Shown here: positions 7,362 through 13,628 of the stretch, piece by piece
Layout of the letters: each line of letters opens with the position of its first letter
Position numbering within the stretch: the first letter of the stretch is position 1
From: Rhodoferax sp.
Lineage (GTDB): Bacteria > Pseudomonadota > Gammaproteobacteria > Burkholderiales > Burkholderiaceae_C
Assembly (NCBI GenBank): GCA_028711355.1
Contig: JAQTSL010000037.1
Span: 1-16,909, forward strand
DNA: 16,909 bases
Direction of reading: 5' to 3'
The notes under the pieces: generated by a model
Told to the model about the DNA's origin: nothing
Database searches by the model: none
The model's input: the letters and a program-made list of their open reading frames with translations, nothing else
Position numbers and translations under genes: made by a program

Positions 7362-7776
7362 TGGGCTTGCGTTGTTGGTTCTGCGGCGCCGTCACGGCCA
7401 CTTGCATGACACCTTGGGTACCCCCCGCTACAGCACGCGCCACCAAAGCGTCCAGTGGCTCATGGCGATAGGTCACGGCACGCAGCAGCATTGGTAGATT
7501 CACGCCAGCAACCAGGCGTGAATCAATACCATCCACCATCTTTTGCGCAATATTACAGGGGGTAGCGCCGAACAGATCGGTCAACACCAGCAGCTTCTTT
7601 TTGCCGAGCATTTCAACCACCATGCGCGCCGCACGCAAGGTTTCTTCGGACGACACGTTGGGTTGAACATCCAGCACCGCCAGCGAGGTATCGGCGTCGG
7701 GAAAGACGTGCAGCACGCACTGGCGCAGGGCATTCGCGAGTGGCGCATGGGCGATGATGAAAATGCCGTTGTTCAT
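7330..7776 (-). CDS. PTS EIIA component, mannose/fructose family (stand-alone)
   Basis: This 148-residue protein is a single EIIA domain of the mannose family. The phosphoryl-accepting His10 is in IIAHAPLA at the end of the first strand, as in Escherichia coli ManX. The conserved LTDLFGATPCNIAQ motif lies near residues 86-99. It is the first gene of the EIIA-ptsH-ptsI set, and its 3' end overlaps ptsH by 32 bp. There is no EIIB, EIIC or EIID gene in the window, so the relay probably acts in regulation rather than sugar uptake, as suggested for similar sets in Ralstonia. In some genomes the gene is named manX or ptsM. The last dozen residues (rich in Asp, His and Gln) are not conserved-looking and may exist because of the ptsH overlap. 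Confidence 0.92.
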   Translation of the reverse strand: MNNGIFIIAHAPLANALRQCVLHVFPDADTSLAVLDVQPNVSSEETLRAARMVVEMLGKKKLLVLTDLFGATPCNIAQKMVDGIDSRLVAGVNLPMLLRAVTYRHEPLDALVARAVAGGTQGVMQVAVTAPQNQQRKPNDQDHYDHQQ

Positions 7777-7892
7777 GTCGTTGAAAGATGGTGCACCGCG
7801 TTACCCAACAAATTGCTGACAGTTGCCGGGCTCTGGCAACAGACGCGATTATGACTTTTTCAAGTCACACCACTTGGCTTGCGTCGATCACG

Positions 7893-8588
7893 TTATTGAA
7901 GCGCACCAAATACTTTTTTGAGCAGCGCGCTGCCGGTTCCTACCGGATCGCGCCGAATCTTTTTTTCTTCCTCGCCAATCATGAAATAAAGACCGTCCAG
8001 CGCTTTGGAGGTGACATATCGCTCGATGCTGACGACCTCACCCTTGAGCAAACCCAGCCCCGACGCTTTGCTGGCGATCTGGTTGTACTGCTCAGCCAAC
8101 TGCGCACGCGCGGTGGTGCGGCGCACGATCGGCAAAAATTTTTCGCTCAGCGGGTTACGGGTACGATCGACAAAAAACTGTGTGACTGCTGTTTCACCAC
8201 CGGTGAGAATCGCTTTGGCATCCTGCACATTGATCGACTTGACCGCCCCCACCAGCATCTCCCTGGCCAGCGGCACGGCCGCCTCGGCCGCTTGGTTCAT
8301 GGTGGCCACCAACGCATCAAGCCGGTCGCCCTGGCCCAGCGTATGCAGCAAAGAAGAGACATCTTGCAAATAGTTTGGCAACGCAATGCGGACCAACTCG
8401 TTGCCCATGAAGCCATCGGGGCGTCCCAACTCTGAGACAGCAGCACGTGCACCGCGCTCCAGCGCGGCACGCAGGCCTTGGGCTGCCTGTGTGTTGCTCA
8501 GGTCGGCCAACGATAGCGCATGGGCGCTGAAGTGGCACAACGCTGTCACAGCAGGCAAACCACTCCACAAGAATAAACGTCGCTGCAT
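7893..8588 (-). CDS. DUF4197 family exported protein of unknown function
   Basis: This 231-residue protein resembles the DUF4197 family, whose function is unknown. The N-terminus, MQRRLFLWSGLPAVTALCHF, has arginines and then a hydrophobic stretch ending at AHALS, which looks like a Sec-type signal peptide, so the protein is probably periplasmic. Family-like segments are NTQAAQGLRAALERGA, RIALPNYLQDV, GGETAVTQFFVDRTRNPL and ALDGLYFMIGEEEKKIR near the C-terminus. The mature part looks mostly helical. The ATG at 8588 is chosen over a GTG one codon upstream because GAGGG lies 6 bases before it. It lies between the cytochrome c' gene (91 bp upstream) and the EIIA gene (116 bp downstream), all on the minus strand, but the gaps argue against a tight operon. 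Confidence 0.82.
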   Translation of the reverse strand: MQRRLFLWSGLPAVTALCHFSAHALSLADLSNTQAAQGLRAALERGARAAVSELGRPDGFMGNELVRIALPNYLQDVSSLLHTLGQGDRLDALVATMNQAAEAAVPLAREMLVGAVKSINVQDAKAILTGGETAVTQFFVDRTRNPLSEKFLPIVRRTTARAQLAEQYNQIASKASGLGLLKGEVVSIERYVTSKALDGLYFMIGEEEKKIRRDPVGTGSALLKKVFGALQ

Positions 8589-8636
8589 CACAAACCCTCA
8601 GTCTTCACAATGATTGAAGGCCCAATGGTACCCAAC

Positions 8637-8664
8637 CTGCCCGCAAGGCGAGCAATGCGGGCAG
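8637..8664. repeat. GC-rich hairpin downstream of the cytochrome c' gene
   Basis: CTGCCCGC (8637-8644) and GCGGGCAG (8657-8664) form an 8 bp perfect stem with a 12-base loop, 15 bp after the cytochrome gene stop. On the minus strand no T-run follows, so it is not a classical intrinsic terminator. It may protect the mRNA 3' end or act with Rho. Confidence 0.4.
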
Positions 8665-8679
8665 CGCGCCACCAGCAGT

Positions 8680-9132
8680 TTATTTGGCGCGGAAATCGTC
8701 GTGACACGATTTGCAGGTACCGCCGGTACTGTTGACAGCGGTCTTGATGGCGTCCAGGTTGCCAGACTTTGCAGCGGCAGCAAGCTTGGTCATTTCAGCT
8801 TGCATCTTGCCCGCGTTGTCGTCAAACTTGGCTTTGTCAGACCAAATCTCGGGTTTGGCCTTGGTCTCACCCTTGTCGGTACCCGGGCCAAAACCCGCCC
8901 AGGGCAATTTGGAGACGAATTCAGCGCTGGCAGCGCTCTCAGCGGCGACCTTCGGATCGAAGGCGATCTTGCCAGCCGCCATGCCCGCAACCCGGCCGAA
9001 ATTTTGCTGCATCACGAACAACGCATTTTTGCGATACTTGATCGCATCTTCTGGTTTGGCAAATTGTGCCGATACGGGCAAAGCCAATGTCAAAGCAAGA
9101 CCAGTGGCGCACAGAGCAATGATTTTTTTCAT
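8680..9132 (-). CDS. Cytochrome c' / c556-type periplasmic haem protein
   Basis: This is a 150-residue precursor of a small one-haem cytochrome of the c' family, a four-helix bundle in the periplasm. A signal peptide covers about residues 1-22 (MKKIIALCATG, then ending ALPVSA before Gln23). The haem-binding CKSCH motif is near the C-terminus (Cys140, Cys143, His144), the hallmark that separates cytochrome c' from ordinary class I cytochromes. The early YRKNALFVMQQNF helix is also typical. Members carry electrons or bind nitric oxide; whether the sixth ligand is a Met (c556) or is absent (c') cannot be settled here. The gene is divergent from a cytochrome b561-family gene with 82 bp between starts, a likely electron-transfer pair. 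Only a weak GGAA precedes the ATG. Confidence 0.93.
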   Translation of the reverse strand: MKKIIALCATGLALTLALPVSAQFAKPEDAIKYRKNALFVMQQNFGRVAGMAAGKIAFDPKVAAESAASAEFVSKLPWAGFGPGTDKGETKAKPEIWSDKAKFDDNAGKMQAEMTKLAAAAKSGNLDAIKTAVNSTGGTCKSCHDDFRAK

Positions 9133-9214
9133 AAGATTCCAATAAAAACGAGTTGAGTGAGGAGGCGGCGCAGTCTATTGAGTTTCAAATATCCACTGGT
9201 TTTGAGGGGAATCC

Positions 9215-9883
9215 ATGCTTTATACGGTTCGGGTCTGGGACGCACCCACGCGTTTTTTCCATTGGGCCTTGGTGTCCTGCGTGCTTGGTTTGGTCATCAC
9301 GGCGCAGCTAGGGGGTGCGGCCATGCAGTGGCACTTCAGGTTGGGTTACAGCGTTCTCAGCTTGCTATTGTTTCGCCTTGTCTGGGGCTTTGCGGGTGGA
9401 CATTGGTCTCGTTTTGCAAGCTTCATACGCGGCCCGCAAGGCGTTTTGCGTTACCTGACAGGCCGCGCTGAAGCGACTGCAGGCGTTGGACACAACCCCA
9501 TGGGCGCACTGTCGGTGCTGGCCATGCTGGTTTTTCTACTGCTACAAGTAAACTCCGGTATGCTGAGTGACGACGAAATTTCTGCGGCCGGTCCATTGAC
9601 GCGCTATGCACCTTCAGATTGGGTTGGTTTGGCCACTTTTTATCACAAAAATATTGGTAAATTTGTACTGCTAGCGCTTATGACTCTTCATTTGTCTGCT
9701 ATTATTTTTTATGTCACTCGACGTCGCGACAACCTTGTTAAACCAATGATCACAGGTGACAAACAGCTTGAATTTGAAGCGGTGGAGTCCGATGACAGCC
9801 CCCGCCAACGGGTCTTGGCGCTGACCGTTTTTGTTGTCTGTGGCCTGCTGGTAGGCGGCGGGGTCGTGTGGCTGGAGTCTTGA
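9215..9883 (+). CDS. Cytochrome b561-family membrane protein (Ni-Fe hydrogenase b-subunit type)
   Basis: This is a 222-residue di-haem b-type cytochrome of the inner membrane. The opening VRVWDAPTRFFHWALV with His16 is the signature of the prokaryotic b561 / hydrogenase cytochrome b family. His40 (MQWHFRLGY), His144 (TFYHKNIGK) and His159 (LMTLHLSA) complete four histidines able to ligate two haems. Four core helices are followed by a short charged loop (about 177-195) and an extra C-terminal helix (about 200-217). Such proteins pass electrons between the quinone pool and soluble cytochromes. The partner is probably the divergent cytochrome c'-type protein. GAGGGG lies 5 bases before the ATG. 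A weak promoter, TTGAGT (9153-9158) and TATTGA (9176-9181) with a 17 bp gap, is possible. Confidence 0.92.
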   Translation: MLYTVRVWDAPTRFFHWALVSCVLGLVITAQLGGAAMQWHFRLGYSVLSLLLFRLVWGFAGGHWSRFASFIRGPQGVLRYLTGRAEATAGVGHNPMGALSVLAMLVFLLLQVNSGMLSDDEISAAGPLTRYAPSDWVGLATFYHKNIGKFVLLALMTLHLSAIIFYVTRRRDNLVKPMITGDKQLEFEAVESDDSPRQRVLALTVFVVCGLLVGGGVVWLES

Positions 9884-9929
9884 TCCTGCTGAGACACTGC
9901 ACCGATTCAACTTGATTCAAAGCCAGCAG

Positions 9930-10418
9930 ATGCCTACCGATCACGTCACTCTCGTCAACCTTGCCGATTCTGGCGATATGCAGGGTGTGCGCAGCCTGTT
10001 TGAAGAGTATGCCCACAGCCTGAACGTCAGTCTGTGTTTCCAGGACTTTGACACCGAACTGGCTTACTTGCCAGGAGAATACGCCGCGCCGCGCGGCGCG
10101 TTGCTGGGTGCGCTAGCTGGCGGTCGATGGGTGGGTTGCTGCGCGCTGCGGCCGATGGACTCTGTCGATTACCCCAACGCAAGCGAAATGAAACGGCTGT
10201 ACGTGCAGCCTGACGTCAGGGGTTCAGGCTTGGGGCGCATGCTGGCAGAGGCAATACTGGATGCGGCGCGCAAGGCAGGTTACGACTGTGTGTTGCTGGA
10301 CACCCTCAGTGACATGGAATGCGCCCGAGCCCTTTATGAGGACCTGGGGTTTGTCGAAATCCCGCCGTACTACCACAATCCGATTGCCGGAGCACACTAC
10401 CTCAAGGTCACGCTGTAA
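9930..10418 (+). CDS. GNAT-family N-acetyltransferase
   Basis: This is a 162-residue acetyltransferase of the GNAT superfamily, which moves an acetyl group from acetyl-CoA to an amine on a small molecule or protein. Motif A, MKRLYVQPDVRGSGLGRML, is at residues 87-105, and the Arg97-Gly-Ser-Gly-Leu-Gly102 loop binds the CoA pyrophosphate. The ALYEDLGFVEIPPYYHNP segment at 134-151 is typical of small-molecule GNATs. The substrate is not recognisable. An in-frame TTG at 9912 is a possible earlier start, but the ATG at 9930 fits the domain edge. It follows the b561 gene by 46 bp and ends 3 bp from the convergent peroxiredoxin gene, so its 3' end has no room for a private terminator. Confidence 0.88.
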   Translation: MPTDHVTLVNLADSGDMQGVRSLFEEYAHSLNVSLCFQDFDTELAYLPGEYAAPRGALLGALAGGRWVGCCALRPMDSVDYPNASEMKRLYVQPDVRGSGLGRMLAEAILDAARKAGYDCVLLDTLSDMECARALYEDLGFVEIPPYYHNPIAGAHYLKVTL

Positions 10419-10421
10419 GAA

Positions 10422-10934
10422 TTAATCAGTTGCCTTGGCTTGGGCCAGCATCGTCCCAGCGTCGCTCACCTCAAACTTGCCCGGTGCCTCGATATTGAGT
10501 GAGGTCACCTTGCCGTTCTTGACCAACATGGAATAACGCGTACTGCGCAGACCCATGCCTTTGCCGGTCAGATCCAGTGTCAAACCCGTTGCTTTGGCGA
10601 ATACGGCGTCACCATCTCCGAGCATGCGAACCTTGCCCGCAGTCTTTTGGTCGCGCGCCCAAGCGCCCATCACAAAGGCATCGTTGACGCTAACGCACCA
10701 GACTTCGTCCACACCTGCAGCTTTGAGCGCGGCATGATGCTCCACGTAGCCTGGCACGTGCTTGGCAGAACAAGTGGGGGTGAAAGCGCCGGGCAGTGCG
10801 AACAGGGCAATGGTCTTGCCAGCGCTGGCCGCCACCACATCCACCGGGTTGGGCCCAAGGCTGCAACCACCGCCTTCAACCTCTGAATATTCAAACAACG
10901 TCGCTGCCGGCAAAGTGTCACCAATCTTGATCAT
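10422..10934 (-). CDS. Peroxiredoxin, Prx5 type (thiol peroxidase)
   Basis: This 170-residue protein is a Prx5-subfamily peroxiredoxin that reduces hydrogen peroxide and organic hydroperoxides using thioredoxin or glutathione. The active site PGAFTPTCS holds the peroxidatic Cys55 with Thr52 in the usual PxxxTxxC arrangement; an Arg in the RSTRYSML segment (residues 130-137) completes the site. Cys24 and Cys80 are further cysteines; which one resolves the sulfenic acid is unclear. The start MIKIGDTLPAATL is chosen because AGGAG lies 7 bases before it; an earlier in-frame ATG would add 12 residues unlike the family. It lies downstream of the S10 operon on the same strand but is separated from it by an intrinsic terminator, so it likely has its own promoter or relies on read-through. 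Confidence 0.93.
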   Translation of the reverse strand: MIKIGDTLPAATLFEYSEVEGGGCSLGPNPVDVVAASAGKTIALFALPGAFTPTCSAKHVPGYVEHHAALKAAGVDEVWCVSVNDAFVMGAWARDQKTAGKVRMLGDGDAVFAKATGLTLDLTGKGMGLRSTRYSMLVKNGKVTSLNIEAPGKFEVSDAGTMLAQAKATD

Positions 10935-10960
10935 TTGTAGCTCCTGAATAAAAGGGGGAA

Positions 10961-10991
10961 ACATAAACAAAAACGGCCCACATTGTGAGCC
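10961..10991 (-). terminator. Intrinsic terminator of the S10 operon
   Basis: Read on the minus strand, GGCTCAC-AAT-GTGGGCC (10991 to 10975) forms a 7 bp stem with one T-G wobble and a 3-base loop. It is followed by GTTTTTGTTT, an ordinary Rho-independent terminator. It lies about 165 bp after rpsQ, beyond three tandem repeats, and ends 27 bp before the peroxiredoxin start. Confidence 0.8.
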
Positions 10992-10999
10992 ATTTTAGA

Positions 11000-11158
11000 G
11001 ACTTGTGGGTCAGATCACTTGCGCAGCAACGTGCTCTGACCCCAACTGATAAGACTTGTGGGTCAGATCACTTGCGCAGCAACGTGCTCTGACCCCAACT
11101 GATAAGACTTGCGGGTCAGACCACTTGCGCAGCAACGTGCTCTGACCCCAACTGATTA
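11000..11158. repeat. Three tandem 53 bp palindromic REP-like units
   Basis: Units start at 11000, 11053 and 11106. The first two are identical; the third, nearest rpsQ, differs at three bases. Each contains GGGTCAGA and TCTGACCC as outer arms, with inner arms CAC/GTG and TTGC/GCAA around a GCA loop, so each can fold into one long hairpin. The last three bases of the array are the rpsQ stop codon. No T-run follows the stems, so they are not classical terminators. Their form resembles REP elements mobilised by RAYT transposases, but no such gene is in the window. Confidence 0.88.
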
Positions 11159-11425
11159 AACCAGCGCAGCCTTTTGAACCAACCGGGTTGCCACCCAGTT
11201 CTTGGTCTTGGAAATCGGCCGACTTTCGGTGATTTCAATCAGGTCACCCAGCCTGTATTCGCCCTTTTCATCATGGGCGTGGTATTTGCTTGACTTGCCA
11301 ACGATCTTGCCATAGAGCTCGTGCTTGACGCGCCGTTCGATCAACACTGTGACCGTTTTGGCACGCTTGTCACTAACCACCTTGCCAACCAAGGTGCGTT
11401 TGAGGGATGTTTTAGCTTCCGTCAT
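11156..11425 (-). CDS. rpsQ: 30S ribosomal protein S17
   Basis: S17 (89 residues) is a primary binder of the 5' domain of 16S rRNA. The OB-fold sequence includes LVGKVVSDKRAKTVTVLIER and the C-terminal block ESRPISKTKNW. The start MTEAKTSLKRTLVG is supported by AAGGAG 8 bases upstream and by a 10 bp gap from rpmC; the frame is open further but with no family likeness. It is the last S10-operon gene here. Its stop codon is the first base triplet of a tandem repeat array, and no rplN follows, unlike many bacteria where spc genes continue. Confidence 0.96.
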   Translation of the reverse strand: MTEAKTSLKRTLVGKVVSDKRAKTVTVLIERRVKHELYGKIVGKSSKYHAHDEKGEYRLGDLIEITESRPISKTKNWVATRLVQKAALV

Positions 11426-11435
11426 TAATCGCTCC

Positions 11436-11642
11436 TTATTTGGCGGACTGGCCAACCGCAAGCTTTTCAACCAGAATGGTCTTGGCGCGAGCGATATCAC
11501 GGCGCGCAATGCGCAGTGTGCCGGTGTTGTTGAGTTGTTGTGTGGCTTTTTGCATGCGCAGGCCAAAATGGGCTTTTTGCAGCGCTTTGACTTCCAGTTG
11601 CAGACCAGCCACGTCTTTTTTACGTAATTCAGTCGTTTTCAT
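11436..11642 (-). CDS. rpmC: 50S ribosomal protein L29
   Basis: L29 (68 residues) is a small helical hairpin protein at the peptide exit tunnel, next to L23, where the signal recognition particle and trigger factor dock. The start MKTTELRKKDVAGLQLEV and the end LRIARRDIARAKTILVEKL are typical, including the conserved NTGTLRIARRDIAR block. It lies between rplP (15 bp upstream) and rpsQ (10 bp downstream) in the standard order. The few residues after the last helix are a normal short tail. Confidence 0.95.
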   Translation of the reverse strand: MKTTELRKKDVAGLQLEVKALQKAHFGLRMQKATQQLNNTGTLRIARRDIARAKTILVEKLAVGQSAK

Positions 11643-11657
11643 ATCAATAGCTCCTGA

Positions 11658-12074
11658 TTACTGGCCGATCATGCGGGCCACAAACGTGGTGCGCAGCGGC
11701 AACTTGGCAGCGGCAAGGCGAAACGCCTCGCGCGCCAATTCTTCGGTCACGCCAACAATCTCGAACACAATCTTGCCAGGTTGAATTTCGGCCACGTAGT
11801 ACTCGGGGTTACCTTTACCATTACCCATCCGCACCTCGGCGGGCTTTTGGGAAATGGGTTTATCAGGAAACACGCGAATCCAAATCCGGCCGCCACGCTT
11901 GACGTGACGCGATACTGCACGACGTGCGGCTTCAATCTGGCGTGCCGTCAAACGGCCGCGGTCAATGCACTTAAGACCGAAGTCACCAAACGCGACCGAA
12001 CTGCCGCGGGTTGCGACACCGGTGTTGCGGCCTTTTTGCTCTTTACGATACTTGCGACGAGCGGGTTGCAACAT
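11658..12074 (-). CDS. rplP: 50S ribosomal protein L16
   Basis: L16 (138 residues, against 136 in Escherichia coli) helps form the A-site tRNA region of the large subunit. MLQPARRKYRKEQKGRN and AFGDFGLKCIDRGRLTARQ are the usual N-terminal blocks. VRMGNGKGNPEYYVAEIQPGK contains the conserved Arg that is hydroxylated in Escherichia coli L16 and the glycine-rich loop reaching the tRNA. The ribosome binding site AAGGAG lies within the 3' end of rpsC, only 2 bp separating the two genes, so translation is probably coupled. Confidence 0.97.
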   Translation of the reverse strand: MLQPARRKYRKEQKGRNTGVATRGSSVAFGDFGLKCIDRGRLTARQIEAARRAVSRHVKRGGRIWIRVFPDKPISQKPAEVRMGNGKGNPEYYVAEIQPGKIVFEIVGVTEELAREAFRLAAAKLPLRTTFVARMIGQ

Positions 12075-12076
12075 GG

Positions 12077-12982
12077 TTATTCTCCTTTGCCGTCAGTTGT
12101 CACAGCGCTCGTGCTGGCGGCAGAAACTGGCGCGCCTACCTTGCGGACGCGCTTAACGGCGGGTTTGTTGGCATCAGCACCAAGGGCTTCTGCAGGTTTG
12201 TCGCTCCCGTCAGAGGGAGCACTGTTGGTACCCATTGGGCGACGGACACCACGCGGAGCCGGACGGTCTGCGCCGGGGCGTGCATCACGACGCGGTCCAC
12301 GCGGCCGACGCTCGTCATCCGGGCGCGGTGTTTCTGCAACCGGTAGATCATTGCGGCCCAGGGTATCGCCCTTATAGACCCAGACCTTGACACCGATGAT
12401 GCCGTAAGTGGTCTTGGCTTCAGACGTGCCATAGTCAATGTCAGCGCGCAGTGTATGCAACGGCACGCGACCTTCGCGGTACCACTCACAACGGGCAATT
12501 TCGATACCGTTCAGGCGGCCCGACGACATGATCTTGATGCCTAGGGCACCCAGACGCATGGCGTTTTGCATGGCGCGCTTCATGGCGCGACGGAACATGA
12601 TGCGCTTTTCAAGCTGCTGGGTGATCGAATCAGCGATCAGCTTGGCATCAATTTCGGGCTTGCGCACTTCTTCGATGTTGACCGCCACTGGCACACCCAA
12701 TTGACGACCGAGGTCGCGCTTGAGGTTTTCGATGTCTTCGCCTTTTTTGCCAATCACCACGCCCGGACGTGCCGAGAAAATGGTGATGCGCGCATTTTTG
12801 GCCGGGCGTTCGATCAGAACACGCGAGACCGACGCATTTTTCAGCTTGGCTTTGAGGTACTCTCGCACCTTGATGTCTTCGGCAAGCATACCGGCGAAGT
12901 CGCGGTCACTGGCATACCAGCGCGACGACCAGTTACGACTGATCGCCAGACGAAAACCGGTTGGATGGATTTTTTGTCCCAT
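12077..12982 (-). CDS. rpsC: 30S ribosomal protein S3 with long charged C-terminal tail
   Basis: S3 lines the mRNA entry tunnel of the small subunit and contributes to helicase activity. Residues 1-210 are a normal S3: MGQKIHPTGFRL start, KH domain with the GKKG loop at 78-81, and the C-terminal core ending GVKVWVYKGDTLGRND. Residues about 212-301 are an added tail, first Arg/Pro/Asp-rich (RPDDERRPRGPRRDARPGAD), then Ala/Ser/Lys-rich. This makes 301 residues against 233 in Escherichia coli. Extended S3 tails are common in betaproteobacteria, so this is lineage-typical rather than a fusion. The start is supported by AGGAAG 3-4 bases upstream and a 16 bp gap from rplV; an earlier in-frame start at 13009 would overlap rplV. 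Confidence 0.96.
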   Translation of the reverse strand: MGQKIHPTGFRLAISRNWSSRWYASDRDFAGMLAEDIKVREYLKAKLKNASVSRVLIERPAKNARITIFSARPGVVIGKKGEDIENLKRDLGRQLGVPVAVNIEEVRKPEIDAKLIADSITQQLEKRIMFRRAMKRAMQNAMRLGALGIKIMSSGRLNGIEIARCEWYREGRVPLHTLRADIDYGTSEAKTTYGIIGVKVWVYKGDTLGRNDLPVAETPRPDDERRPRGPRRDARPGADRPAPRGVRRPMGTNSAPSDGSDKPAEALGADANKPAVKRVRKVGAPVSAASTSAVTTDGKGE

Positions 12983-12998
12983 ATCTTCCTGGCCTTTT

Positions 12999-13328
12999 TC
13001 AGTTACCAACCGTCACGTACACATGGCACGTGGGTTTTCTGATTTGATTGCCACGACCTTTGGCGCGGGCCGTGAAACGCCGCAGCGAAGCACCTTGTTC
13101 GACGTAGATGGTTTTCACCTTCAATTCGTCGATATCAGCACCGTCGTTATGTTCAGCATTGGCGATGGCGGACTCCAAAACCTTCTTGATGATTCCAGCA
13201 GCTTTTTTCTGCGTGAATTGCAATATGTTCAGGGCCTGATCGACCTTTTTGCCACGGATCAGATCCGCGACCAGACGTCCTTTGTCCACCGACAAACGGA
13301 CGCCACGAAGGGTTGCACGTGTTTCCAT
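12999..13328 (-). CDS. rplV: 50S ribosomal protein L22
   Basis: L22 (109 residues) has a globular domain on the subunit surface and a long beta hairpin lining the exit tunnel near the macrolide site. METRATLRGVRLSVDKGRLVAD and GKKVDQALNILQFTQKKAA are the usual N-terminal blocks. The hairpin is around YVEQGASLRRFTARAKGRGN, and the RKPTCHVYVTV end is typical. A GTG two codons upstream is possible, but the GAGGTG ribosome binding site is better spaced for the ATG at 13328. It follows rpsS by 9 bp. Confidence 0.96.
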   Translation of the reverse strand: METRATLRGVRLSVDKGRLVADLIRGKKVDQALNILQFTQKKAAGIIKKVLESAIANAEHNDGADIDELKVKTIYVEQGASLRRFTARAKGRGNQIRKPTCHVYVTVGN

Positions 13329-13337
13329 GGTCACCTC

Positions 13338-13616
13338 TTATTTCTTGACGACTTTTTTGTCGGCAGGGTGGCCCTTGAAAGTGCGCGTGAGCGCAAACTC
13401 ACCCAACTTGTGGCCTACCATTTGGTCAGTGATATAGACCGGAACGTGCTGCTTGCCGTTATGCACGGCGATGGTCAACCCGATGAAATCGGGCAACACC
13501 ATAGAGCGACGCGACCAGGTCTTGATCGGCTTTTTATCTTTGGAAGCTACCGCCTTTTCGGTTTTAGCTACCAGATGCTGGTCAACGAACGGACCTTTTT
13601 TGAGAGAACGAGTCAT
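13338..13616 (-). CDS. rpsS: 30S ribosomal protein S19
   Basis: S19 (92 residues, the standard length) sits in the 30S head and contacts S13 and the inter-subunit bridge. MTRSLKKGPFVDQHL, TWSRRSMVLPDFIGLTIAVH, VYITDQMVGHKLGEFALTRT and the basic C-terminus are all as in the family. It lies 12 bp after rplB and 9 bp before rplV in the standard order, with no oddities. Confidence 0.97.
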   Translation of the reverse strand: MTRSLKKGPFVDQHLVAKTEKAVASKDKKPIKTWSRRSMVLPDFIGLTIAVHNGKQHVPVYITDQMVGHKLGEFALTRTFKGHPADKKVVKK

Positions 13617-13628
13617 TGTTCCTGCCCC

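Noticed and set aside
7777..7892. A promoter upstream of the EIIA gene (CATAAT near 7850).
   Set aside because: No acceptable -35 element lies at 16-18 bp, so I did not call it; the small TTGCC/GGCAA stem there is also too weak.
10423..10432. A third copy of the 10-mer TAATCAGTTG, at the end of the peroxiredoxin gene.
   Set aside because: It lacks the palindrome that follows in the REP-like units and is explained by coding sequence plus stop codon, so it is probably chance.
11000..11158. The tandem array as a CRISPR.
   Set aside because: The units are directly adjacent 53 bp repeats without variable spacers, and no cas genes are present.
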